The notes under the pieces were generated by a model. That model saw only the letters and a list, made by a program, of their open reading frames with translations, had not been told where the DNA came from and did not search any database. From Candidatus Woodwardiibium gallinarum (GTDB lineage: Bacteria > Bacillota > Clostridia > Oscillospirales > CAG-382), in assembly GCA_904419545.1 (NCBI GenBank), contig CAJFRY010000012.1:1-43708 (forward strand): DNA of 43,708 nt, read 5' to 3'. Below, piece by piece: positions 16,134 through 23,307 of the stretch (position 1 is the first letter of the stretch; every line of letters starts with the position of its first letter). The position numbers and the translations under genes were made by a program.

Positions 16134-17273
16134 ATGGATTTGAATGAGATCAGAAACGAGATTGACGGCATCGACGACGAGCTTGTCCGTCTGTTTGACC
16201 GTCGGATGGCGCTTGCCGGTGAGATTGCGGCTTATAAGCGCGATAACGGCCTGCCCGTTTCCGACCGCACGCGCGAGCGCGAGATCGTCAGCCGCGTGAC
16301 GCAGGGGATGGACGAGCGTCTTGCCGCCTACACGAAAGTGCTTTTTTCGACGCTTTTCGACCTCAGCCGCTCGGTGCAGGACCGCGCGCTGCAAGGCCCC
16401 TCCGCACTGGCCGATGCAATCCGCAGGGCGGCGGAAACAACGCCGCGCGAATTTCCGTCCGGCGCGACCGTGGCCGTGCAGGGGCGCGAGGGCTCCTATT
16501 CCTCGATCGCCTGCGACCGGCTGTTTCAGCGGCCGTCGATTATGTATTTCAATACCTTCGAGAGCGTGTTTCAGGCTGTGGAAAAAGGCTTCTGCCGCTA
16601 CGGCATCCTGCCCATCGAAAACAGCCTCTACGGGTCGGTCACCGAGGTGTACGACCTGATGAGCAAATACAACTTCCATATCGCGCGCAGCGTGCGGATC
16701 AAGATTGACCACGCGTTGCTGGCCAAGAAGGGCACGAAGCTCTCGGATATCCGCGAAATCGTTTCGCATGAGCAGGCGCTCGGGCAGTGCGCCGATTTCA
16801 TCAAGTCGCTCGGCGACGTCCGCGTGACCGTATATCCCAATACCGCCGAGGCTGCCCGCGCCGTGGCTGAAAGCGGCAGGGACGACATCGCCGCGCTCGC
16901 GTCGCACGACTGCGCGTCGCTCTATGGACTGAGCGTGCTGAAAACAAACGTGCAGAACAGCGATAACAACCATACCCGCTTCATCTGCATTGCCAAGGAC
17001 ATTGAGATTTATCCCGGCGCCAACCGCGTCAGCCTGATGCTCACGCTGCCGCACCGCCCCGGCTCGCTTTACCGGCTGATGGCCAAGTTCGCCGCCCTCG
17101 GGCTGAATCTGACCAAGCTCGAAAGCCGTCCCATCGAGGGTATGGACTTTGAATTCATGTTCTACTTTGATATCGAAGCCGACGTCTGCTCCGAGGCGGT
17201 GCTCGGCCTGCTCGGCGATCTGGACAACGCACCCGAGACCTTTAACTTCTTAGGTGCGTACTCGGAAATATGA
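16134..17273 (+). CDS. pheA: Bifunctional chorismate mutase / prephenate dehydratase (P-protein)
   Basis: It converts chorismate to prephenate and then phenylpyruvate for phenylalanine. Residues 1-90 are an AroQ-type chorismate mutase helix bundle (MDLNEIRNEIDGIDDELVRLF, 'RREI' region). Residues about 105-290 are prephenate dehydratase, with 'VAVQGREGSYS', 'PIENSLYGSVTEVYDL' and the catalytic 'NNHTRFICIA'. Residues about 295-379 are an ACT domain (RPGSLYRLMAKFAALGLNLTKLESRPIEG), where Phe binds for feedback inhibition, and the ESRP motif is intact. Its stop overlaps the next start (ATGA). Confidence 0.96.
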   Translation: MDLNEIRNEIDGIDDELVRLFDRRMALAGEIAAYKRDNGLPVSDRTREREIVSRVTQGMDERLAAYTKVLFSTLFDLSRSVQDRALQGPSALADAIRRAAETTPREFPSGATVAVQGREGSYSSIACDRLFQRPSIMYFNTFESVFQAVEKGFCRYGILPIENSLYGSVTEVYDLMSKYNFHIARSVRIKIDHALLAKKGTKLSDIREIVSHEQALGQCADFIKSLGDVRVTVYPNTAEAARAVAESGRDDIAALASHDCASLYGLSVLKTNVQNSDNNHTRFICIAKDIEIYPGANRVSLMLTLPHRPGSLYRLMAKFAALGLNLTKLESRPIEGMDFEFMFYFDIEADVCSEAVLGLLGDLDNAPETFNFLGAYSEI

Positions 17274-18505
17274 GCTTCGGACTGATCGGCGCGAAGCTCG
17301 GCCATAGCTGTTCGCCGCGCATCCACGCGCTGCTGGGGAACGGGGATTACCGCCTCCTCGAGCTGGACGAGTCGGCGCTTGGAAAGTTTTTTGCCGCGCG
17401 CGATTTCCGCGGGATCAACGTCACCATCCCCTATAAGCGCGCCGTGCTGCCGCTGCTGGATCAAGTGGACGAACGCGCGTCCCGCATCGGCGCGGTGAAC
17501 ACCGTCGTCCGCGGCCCGGACGGCTGTCTGATCGGCTATAACACCGATTTCGACGGCTTTCAGGCGCTCTGCGCGTATGCGGGCGTGGAGCTCTCCGGAA
17601 AGCGCGTGCTTATCCTCGGCTCGGGCGGCACGTCGCAGACCGTGCGCGCCGCCGCGGAGGCGGCGGGCGCGTCGGAAATCCGCACCGTCTCGCGCAGCGG
17701 CGCGCTGAATTACGAGACGATGTACGGCCTGCGCGATACCGAGGTCCTCGTCAACACTACGCCGGTCGGGATGTTCCCCGACAATGACGGCTGTCCGGCC
17801 GACCCCGCCCGCTTTCCCAATCTGGCAGGCGTGCTTGACGTCGTCTATAATCCGCTGCGGACCGAGCTGGTCGCCCGCGCCCGTGCACTTGGCCTGCCCG
17901 CGTCGGGCGGGCTGCCGATGCTGGTGATGCAGGCTGTCCGCGCGCATGAGCTGTTCTTCGGCTGCAAGGTCGAGCCGCAGACGGCCGCGCGCGTGCTGCA
18001 AACGATCGCCGACGAGCGCGCCGACTATGTCCTCATCGGGATGCCGGGATGCGGCAAGACCACTGTCGGAACGCTGCTTGCCGAACAGAGCGGCCGCCGC
18101 TTTTTCGATCTGGACGCCGAAATCGCCGCCCGCAGCGGCAGAACGGCCGCCGAATGGATCCGAACGCGGGGTGAAGACGCCTTCCGCGCGTATGAGAGCG
18201 AGGTCTGCGCCTCGCTGGCTGCGGAAAGCGGCGCCGTCATCGCCTGCGGCGGCGGCACCGTCACGCGTTCGGAAAATATGCGCCGCCTGTGCCGCAACGG
18301 GACGGTAATCTGCCTCACGCGTCCGTTGGACGCACTCGCCACCGCAGACCGGCCGCTTTCGGCGGACGGTGTAGCTCATCTCTACAAGGCACGGCGTCCG
18401 CTGTACGAAGCATACGCCGACCTCACCGTCGAAAATGACGGCGACCCGGCGCAGACCGCCCGCGAAATCCTTGCGCGGGTGCGAAACAGAAAGGAGCCGC
18501 TCTGA
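17270..18505 (+). CDS. aroE/aroK: Fused shikimate dehydrogenase - shikimate kinase
   Basis: One frame of 411 residues carries two pathway enzymes. Residues 1-250 are shikimate dehydrogenase: 'GAKLGHSCSPRIH', NVTIPYKRAVLP with the catalytic Lys, 'GAVNTVV', 'NTDFDGF' and the nucleotide loop GSGGTSQTVRAAA. Residues about 255-405 are shikimate kinase: Walker A GMPGCGKTTVG, 'FFDLDAEI', 'RTRGEDAFRAYE', 'ACGGGTVT' and the lid region near RPLSADG. The two steps, dehydroshikimate to shikimate and then shikimate 3-phosphate, are consecutive. No stop or frame change separates the halves. The start overlaps pheA and the end meets aroQ. Confidence 0.94.
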   Translation: MSFGLIGAKLGHSCSPRIHALLGNGDYRLLELDESALGKFFAARDFRGINVTIPYKRAVLPLLDQVDERASRIGAVNTVVRGPDGCLIGYNTDFDGFQALCAYAGVELSGKRVLILGSGGTSQTVRAAAEAAGASEIRTVSRSGALNYETMYGLRDTEVLVNTTPVGMFPDNDGCPADPARFPNLAGVLDVVYNPLRTELVARARALGLPASGGLPMLVMQAVRAHELFFGCKVEPQTAARVLQTIADERADYVLIGMPGCGKTTVGTLLAEQSGRRFFDLDAEIAARSGRTAAEWIRTRGEDAFRAYESEVCASLAAESGAVIACGGGTVTRSENMRRLCRNGTVICLTRPLDALATADRPLSADGVAHLYKARRPLYEAYADLTVENDGDPAQTAREILARVRNRKEPL

Positions 18506-19425
18506 TGCGAATCGCTGTCCTCAACGGACCCAATCTCAATATGCTCGGCATACGCGAGCCTGACATTTACGGCCGAGCCGACTATGCGTCGCTTGTTGAA
18601 ACGATCGAAGCCTACGCACGGGAAAACGGTGCGGAAGTCCTCGTGTCGCAGACCAATTCCGAGGGCGGGCTGGTCGGGATGATCCAGCGCTGCCTCGGGC
18701 GTGCCGACGGCATCGTCATCAATCCTGCCGCCTATACGCACACGAGCGTGGCGGTTCTTGACGCGCTCAAGGCCGTCGCGCTGCCGGCCGTGGAGGTCCA
18801 TTTGTCCGATGTCTCCGCGCGCGAGGACTTTCGGCATCTTTCCTACGCGGGACAGGCGTGTGCGAAGACCTTCGCGGGGCTGGGCTTTGCGGGCTACCTG
18901 CGCGCCGTCGACTGGATGCTGGAAAATGTGTCCCCGCGCGAAGCCTATACCGGTGCGCTTTCGGAGGTCGCGGAGGGGGAACGTCCCCGCATCGCCCGCT
19001 TCGAGAGGCTGCCCGACAGGCCCGACGTCCTGCTGCCGCGCCGCGCCACGGCCGGAAGCGCGGGGTACGACTTCTTCGCGCCGGCGACCATCGCGCTTGC
19101 GCCCGGAGAGGGGACCACGGTCGATACCGGTGTGCGCTGTTGGATGGACCCGCGCTATGTACTGCTGCTCCTCCCGCGCTCGTCGCTCGGGTTCAAGTAC
19201 CGCCTTGCGCTGGACAACACCGTCGGCGTAATCGATGCGGACTATTATTTCGCCGACAACCTCGGACATATCCGCATTCGGATGACCAACGGCGGAGATA
19301 AACCGCTTACAATCGAGAAGGGACAGGCATTCGCGCAGGGGGTGTTTGTCCCCTACGGCCTGACGGTGGATGACGAAGCGGACGGCCGGCGGACGGGCGG
19401 CTTCGGCTCGACCGACAAGCGATGA
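18505..19425 (+). CDS. aroQ/dut: Fused type II 3-dehydroquinase - dUTPase
   Basis: One continuous 306-residue frame holds two unrelated enzymes. Residues 1-143 are type II dehydroquinase: NGPNLNMLGIREPDIYG with the catalytic Tyr, 'QTNSEGGLVG', 'INPAAYTHTSVAVLDAL' and 'EVHLSDVSAREDFRHLSY'. Residues about 165-306 are a trimeric dUTP diphosphatase with all five motifs: 'RATAGSAGYDFFAP', 'PRSSLGF', 'LDNTVGVIDADYY', 'KGQAFAQGVFVP' and the C-terminal 'RRTGGFGSTDKR'. The dehydroquinase completes the shikimate set of this operon. dUTPase removes dUTP and has no link to aromatic synthesis. The last codon overlaps the next gene (ATGA). Confidence 0.93.
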   Translation: MRIAVLNGPNLNMLGIREPDIYGRADYASLVETIEAYARENGAEVLVSQTNSEGGLVGMIQRCLGRADGIVINPAAYTHTSVAVLDALKAVALPAVEVHLSDVSAREDFRHLSYAGQACAKTFAGLGFAGYLRAVDWMLENVSPREAYTGALSEVAEGERPRIARFERLPDRPDVLLPRRATAGSAGYDFFAPATIALAPGEGTTVDTGVRCWMDPRYVLLLLPRSSLGFKYRLALDNTVGVIDADYYFADNLGHIRIRMTNGGDKPLTIEKGQAFAQGVFVPYGLTVDDEADGRRTGGFGSTDKR

Positions 19426-19925
19426 GGACGCTGTATATCGTCGGCGGCGCGATGGGCGTGGGAAAGACGACGACCTGCCGCCTGCTCTGCGAGCGGCTGG
19501 AAAACAGCGCCCTTCTCGACGGCGACTGGCTGTGGGACCTGCATCCCTTCCGCGTCACCGATGTGACGAAGCGGCTGGTCTGCGATAATATCGTTGCTGT
19601 CCTGAATAACTTTCTCGCCTGCTCGGAGCTGGAAAACATCGTTTTCTGCTGGGTGCTGCATCGGCAGGACATATTGGACGGGCTGCTTTCCCGCCTGCAC
19701 ACGGCGGGCTGGAACGTCCGCCGCATCTCGCTGACCTGCACGGAACCGGCGCTGCGGGCGCGGCTGGAGAAGGACGTCCGCGCCGGACTGCGGCGGCCCG
19801 ACGTGATCGGCCGCAGCCTTGCTTACCTGCCGCTGTATGCCGCGCTGGATACCGAAAAGCTGGACGTGTCGTTGATCACGCCCGAAGAAGCCGCCGAAGG
19901 CATACTTTTGGGAGGACTGCGATGA
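19422..19925 (+). CDS. P-loop small-molecule kinase-like protein (first of tandem pair)
   Basis: The 167-residue protein has Walker A GGAMGVGKTTTC near residues 7-18, and after strand 2 the motif LLDGDWLWDLHPF, as in AAA_33/AAA_18-type small kinases. A basic, lid-like segment (RARLEKDVRAGLRRPDVIGR) follows. The substrate is unknown; shikimate kinase is already provided by the aroE fusion, so a nucleotide or other small metabolite is as likely. It starts within the stop of the aroQ-dut fusion and ends within the start of a related gene, so all three are coupled. Confidence 0.8.
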   Translation: MRTLYIVGGAMGVGKTTTCRLLCERLENSALLDGDWLWDLHPFRVTDVTKRLVCDNIVAVLNNFLACSELENIVFCWVLHRQDILDGLLSRLHTAGWNVRRISLTCTEPALRARLEKDVRAGLRRPDVIGRSLAYLPLYAALDTEKLDVSLITPEEAAEGILLGGLR

Positions 19926-20413
19926 AGCAGAAGCTCATCCTCATCACCGGATCGCCCTGCGTGGGGAAGACCGCCGTAGCCGAGCGCCTTTTCGGGCTCT
20001 GCGAGGACAGCGCCTATTTTGACGGCGACTGGGGCTGGTGCGTCAACCCCTTTTCGCTGGACGACCCGCGGCTGCGGAACGGGGACAGGACGATCGCGTT
20101 CGCGCTGTCAAATTATCTCAAGTCGGGATTCCGATATGTGATCTGCCCCACCGTGGTCGTGATCGGCGAAGAAATCCGCGCGTCTGTCCTGCGCGGCATC
20201 GACGCTGAGAATTATTCGACGGTCGCTTTTACGCTTACCTGCTCTGAGGAAACGCTGGCCGCGCGGCACCGCAAACGCGGCGATCAGACAACGCTGTCTT
20301 ATGCGTGGCTGCGAATGCCGCCGCACCCCGGCGACTATGTCGTCGATACTGACGGCAGGACGCCCGAACAGGTCGCCGCCGAGCTCAAACGCATTGTTGA
20401 CGCGGCAGATTGA
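19922..20413 (+). CDS. P-loop small-molecule kinase-like protein (second of tandem pair)
   Basis: The 163-residue protein is a probable paralogue of the gene before it. Walker A is GSPCVGKTAVAE near residues 9-20, and YFDGDWGWCVNPFSLDD mirrors the DGDW motif of its neighbour. It has an 'TCSEETLAARHRKRG' lid-like segment and ends in a 'DTDGRTPEQVAAELKRI' tail typical of small nucleoside or shikimate-type kinases. The function is unknown. It is the last gene of the aromatic operon; a GC-rich hairpin follows about 90 bases downstream, then a convergent gene. Confidence 0.8.
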   Translation: MKQKLILITGSPCVGKTAVAERLFGLCEDSAYFDGDWGWCVNPFSLDDPRLRNGDRTIAFALSNYLKSGFRYVICPTVVVIGEEIRASVLRGIDAENYSTVAFTLTCSEETLAARHRKRGDQTTLSYAWLRMPPHPGDYVVDTDGRTPEQVAAELKRIVDAAD

Positions 20414-20500
20414 ATTTCGCGCCCGCCTTTGCACGCGTTGAATCCTCCTCTCAGCCTTTTTGCGTGCTTCAACCGGAAGGTTTTCGGGGGAGAGCCCGAA

Positions 20501-20530
20501 GAGGGACCCTTTTTACAAAAAGGGTCCCTC
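20501..20530 (+). terminator. Hairpin between convergent genes, possible bidirectional terminator
   Basis: GAGGGACCCTTTTT and AAAAAGGGTCCCTC form a 14-pair perfect inverted repeat with a two-base centre. It lies between the end of the aromatic operon and the end of the minus-strand acetyltransferase. There is no separate U-run after the stem, but the T and A tracts within the arm could serve in both directions. Confidence 0.55.
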
Positions 20531-20550
20531 TCGGAATAAAAACGCCTTTC

Positions 20551-21105
20551 TTACTCTACGATCCGCGGGCGGATGAGCAGCGCGGCGGTCCGTCCGGCGC
20601 CGCTGCGGTATACGGCACGGTATTCTTCTTCCGTGACCGGCTGACCGTCTGCGGTCAGCAGTTCCATTTGCTGGCCGAGGATGCAGGCGTACAGTCCCGG
20701 CGCCTGCATACCGTTGCGCAGATAAAAGGCTTTCCGCCGTTCGCGCAGCTTTTCCTGCTCGGGCGGAGTGTCCGGCAGACCGAGCCGCTCGATTTCGAGA
20801 AAAAAGCGTTTGCCTGCGTAGCGTTCGAGAAGCAGTCTGAGCGCTTCGCTGCCGATGCCGCCGCCGCGCGCGGACGGGTCGACGGCGAAGTAATCCAAAA
20901 GCACGAATTCGCCGTGCAGCATCGTGACCGCAAGCCCCAGCAGCTCGCCGTTCCCGCCGCGCAGCGTCAAAAGCTCCATCCGTCCGCGGCGCGCCTGCCG
21001 GCAGATCAACCCAAAGGGCTTGCGCTCGGCGCGCGGAAAGGCGGTACGATACAGCCTTTTAAGCGCTTTCAATTCGTGCGAAGCGGTTTTTGAAAGTAAA
21101 ACCAT
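20551..21105 (-). CDS. GNAT family N-acetyltransferase
   Basis: The 184-residue protein has the acetyl-CoA binding motif A of GNAT enzymes, 'YFAVDPSARGGGIGSEAL' near residue 75-92, preceded by 'GEFVLLD' beta strands and followed by a motif B-like 'FYLRNGMQ'. The acceptor is unknown. I chose the ATG giving MVLLSKTASHE because GGAGG lies five bases upstream; an ATG four codons further upstream overlaps that ribosome site and is less likely. It is transcribed toward the aromatic operon's end and stands alone on its strand. Confidence 0.87.
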   Translation of the reverse strand: MVLLSKTASHELKALKRLYRTAFPRAERKPFGLICRQARRGRMELLTLRGGNGELLGLAVTMLHGEFVLLDYFAVDPSARGGGIGSEALRLLLERYAGKRFFLEIERLGLPDTPPEQEKLRERRKAFYLRNGMQAPGLYACILGQQMELLTADGQPVTEEEYRAVYRSGAGRTAALLIRPRIVE

Positions 21106-21316
21106 GGTTTCCTCCATAAATATGCGGATTCCGGCCGCCTGGTTTCCGGCGGCGGAGATACCGGGATTCTGTAATCTTGCGTGCCGAACAAAGCGAAATC
21201 ACCGGAAAGCCAAGGACTTCAAAGCACAACGGCTTTATTCAGGCGCAGGTTTTTGCATAAACATTTTCTACAGGAATGCCGTCTCGCTCCTGCGGAAATA
21301 CGCCTTGTTACATTGT

Positions 21317-21414
21317 TGCAAGGTCTGCATTTCATAGAATCGGTGAAAAAGAACCGATTCTATGAAATTGTGCAGCTCTTGCCGCCTGAACAAACCGCAA
21401 TGCGGTTTGTTCAG
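21317..21414 (+). repeat. Two long perfect hairpins in the 21106-21857 gap
   Basis: The first has a 16-pair perfect stem, ATTTCATAGAATCGGT (21329-21344) with its complement at 21353-21368, extended outward by GCAAG and CTGCA pairs. The second is CTGAACAAACCGCA (21386-21399) with TGCGGTTTGTTCAG (21401-21414). Neither has a U-run. Together they resemble a small palindromic element or a structured RNA. The flanking DNA from 21106 to 21316 shows no gene. Confidence 0.7.
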
Positions 21415-21460
21415 CGGACATTTTAATATAAAACTTGACAAAACTTTTTGAATTTCATTC

Positions 21461-21575
21461 GGCGGACAGGTGTTCGGGCTTCGGGGAGAACGCCTGTCTG
21501 CCGCTCGTGTTTTATACTTATATTGGAGGAAAATGTTGAAAACATTTTCCTCCTTCATTCGCTTTTGCGAATGCC
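21461..21575 (-). repeat. Dispersed intergenic repeat, family 2, copy B
   Basis: Read on the minus strand this repeats the order of copy A at 10794-10909: an A/T-rich stem (here 13 perfect pairs, GGAGGAAAATGTT, 21525-21537 with 21541-21553), the spacer AATATAAGTATAA, a second hairpin and a CCTGTC-CGCCGAA tail. A short stem ATTCGC-AAAA-GCGAAT flanks it. Short frames through both copies encode the same peptide ENVF-IF--YKYK, which explains chance open frames here. From 21576 to 21857 nothing else is recognised. Confidence 0.75.
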
Positions 21576-21857
21576 TTTCCAACCATTCTCGTGTCGAGCG
21601 GCGAAAATTCGGGCTTCCGGCGGCATCGGAGCATCTGAAAGTATAGCATAATCCGAAGGATTTGTAAAGCCGGCTTCCTTCGGATTTCACAAGCAAATGC
21701 AGCAAAAACGGAATACCGGTGCGGGGATTTGCCTTTTCATATCTGCTTTTCTGTAAATCTTTCGGGTTTGCGGCGCAGACGCAGCTGAAACAGGCGTATA
21801 TCATTTGTAAATATTTTGACGTGAGCGTCAAACAGGGCGCGCCGTCGGCGTTTTTTC

Positions 21858-21886
21858 TTGACAAAAGGACGAAAAAATGCTATGAT
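21858..21886 (+). promoter_or_regulatory. Sigma-A promoter of the MinD-like gene
   Basis: TTGACA (21858-21863) and TATGAT (21881-21886) are 17 bases apart and 36 bases before the start codon; GGGGAGGAGG provides a strong ribosome site. Confidence 0.82.
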
Positions 21887-21922
21887 TAGATATATATTGC
21901 TTGCGGGGAGGAGGGTGCTTTC

Positions 21923-22714
21923 ATGGGCGGCAGCATATTTGTGACGTCGTTTAAGGGCGGGGTCGGAAAAACGACCGTCTGTGCCAATCTGGCGGGCGCA
22001 CTCTGCAACCTCGGGCATACGGTCCTGATTGTCGACGGCGACTTCGGCATGCGGTGTATGGATATCGTTCTCGGGCTGGAAAATGAAGCGCTTTTTGACC
22101 TCGGCGATGTTTTGGACGGGCGCGTGGAGCTGGAGCGCGCGGTGCTGCAGAGCCAGCGTGTGCCGTCGCTGTCCTTCCTGCCCGCGCCGATGAACTGCCG
22201 TGTCCCGCCCGCTCGAACGGAGGTTGCGGAGGTCATCGGCACGCTCCGGCAGTCCTACGACTATGTGCTCATCGATTCCTCTGCGGAGGAGAGCGAAACC
22301 TACGGCGCTTTCGCCGCTGCGGCCGATGATGCGGTTATCGTATCGCTGCACCAGTCCTCGTCCATCCGCGCGGCGGAAAAGACCGCGCTCTGTCTGGACA
22401 GGTACGGCTTCCGTAACCTGCGGCTGATCGTCAACGGCTATCGGGCTGCCGCTGCTGCAAGCGGGTTGCTGCCTTCGCTGCGGGAGATCGTCGACCGCAG
22501 CACCGTGCGGCTGTTGGGCGTGATCCCCTTCGACCCTCTGCTTCAAACCGATCAGGAGGCCGGCCGCATCACATTCGATGACTTTGCCTCCCGCCGTGCG
22601 CGCTGCTATGAGGCGGCTTTTATGAACATTGCCAACCGTATTACCGGCCGCCGTGTGCCGCTGCTGAAGAATGTGGCGTATCCCGTCAAGCGAAAAAAGT
22701 ATCTGAAAGCATAA
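21923..22714 (+). CDS. MinD/ParA-type P-loop ATPase, orphan
   Basis: The 263-residue protein begins with the deviant Walker A KGGVGKTT (residues 11-18), used by MinD, ParA and FlhG ATPases, followed by 'VLIVDGDFGMRCMDIVLGLE', which is MinD-like. Where MinD has D-S-P-A-G it reads IDSSAEESE, so the switch II loop is altered. The C-terminus is basic (VKRKKYLKA) but I see no clear amphipathic membrane helix. No minC, minE or divIVA lies alongside. MinD positions the division site; here a septum, flagellar or other localisation role is unresolved. Confidence 0.85.
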   Translation: MGGSIFVTSFKGGVGKTTVCANLAGALCNLGHTVLIVDGDFGMRCMDIVLGLENEALFDLGDVLDGRVELERAVLQSQRVPSLSFLPAPMNCRVPPARTEVAEVIGTLRQSYDYVLIDSSAEESETYGAFAAAADDAVIVSLHQSSSIRAAEKTALCLDRYGFRNLRLIVNGYRAAAAASGLLPSLREIVDRSTVRLLGVIPFDPLLQTDQEAGRITFDDFASRRARCYEAAFMNIANRITGRRVPLLKNVAYPVKRKKYLKA

Positions 22715-22890
22715 ACGGCAAAGCGCTTTATGCCCGCACGGTTTTTCAAGAGGAAGCTGTTTTTCCCCGAAAAGCGGGGAATACTGCTTCGGGGGACTGA
22801 CTGAAAGCGTTTATGGATTGGCGAATTTAATTAAAGGAGAGGCGTTGTGGCTGCGCCGGTCCGATACATACAGAAAGGATTTGGTCGAAA

Positions 22891-23307
22891 ATGGATATCG
22901 CGATCATTGCCAACGACAAGAAAAAGGAATTGATAGCCGAATTCTGCATCGCCTACTGCGGCGTGCTCAGCCGACACAATCTGTGCGCGACCGCGACTAC
23001 AGGGAAATATATCAGCGACTCTACGGGGCTGGAGATCGAGCGCCTGCTCTCCGGTTCACACGGGGGCGAACAGCAGATTGCATCGCGCATCGCCTATGAC
23101 GAGGTGGATATCCTGATCCTTTTCCGTGATCCGTCCTCGCCCGACAGCTATTTGGAGAGCGAATGCGACCTGGTTCGTCTGTGCGATTTGCACAACATTC
23201 CGGTCGCAACCAACATCGCCACGGCAGAGGCGCTGATTATGGCGCTGGACCGCGGCGACCTCGACTGGCGCAACAATGTTAGAAAAAAAGGAATCGATCG
23301 CAGATGA
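22891..23307 (+). CDS. Methylglyoxal synthase-like protein with altered active site
   Basis: The 138-residue protein has the methylglyoxal synthase fold: MDIAIIANDKKKELI, the phosphate loop 'TATTGKYI', 'GSHGGEQQIASRI', 'FRDPSS' and 'HNIPVATNIATAEALIM'. By hand alignment with E. coli MgsA as I recall it, the catalytic Asp71 (GGDQQ) is Glu here, His98 and Asp101 (PHDPD) are Tyr and Ser, and His19 is Asn. Canonical conversion of dihydroxyacetone phosphate is therefore doubtful. A GAAAGGA ribosome site precedes the ATG. Its stop overlaps the hisS start (ATGA). Confidence 0.75.
   Translation: MDIAIIANDKKKELIAEFCIAYCGVLSRHNLCATATTGKYISDSTGLEIERLLSGSHGGEQQIASRIAYDEVDILILFRDPSSPDSYLESECDLVRLCDLHNIPVATNIATAEALIMALDRGDLDWRNNVRKKGIDRR

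Noticed and set aside
15030..17054. Minus-strand open frame of 674 codons
   Set aside because: Antisense to aroC and pheA; low-complexity Arg/Ala-rich translation without motifs.
21268..21864. Minus-strand open frame of 198 codons in the gap
   Set aside because: It reads through hairpins and repeat family 2 copy B and shares the peptide ENVF-IF--YKYK only because the repeat is present in both places.
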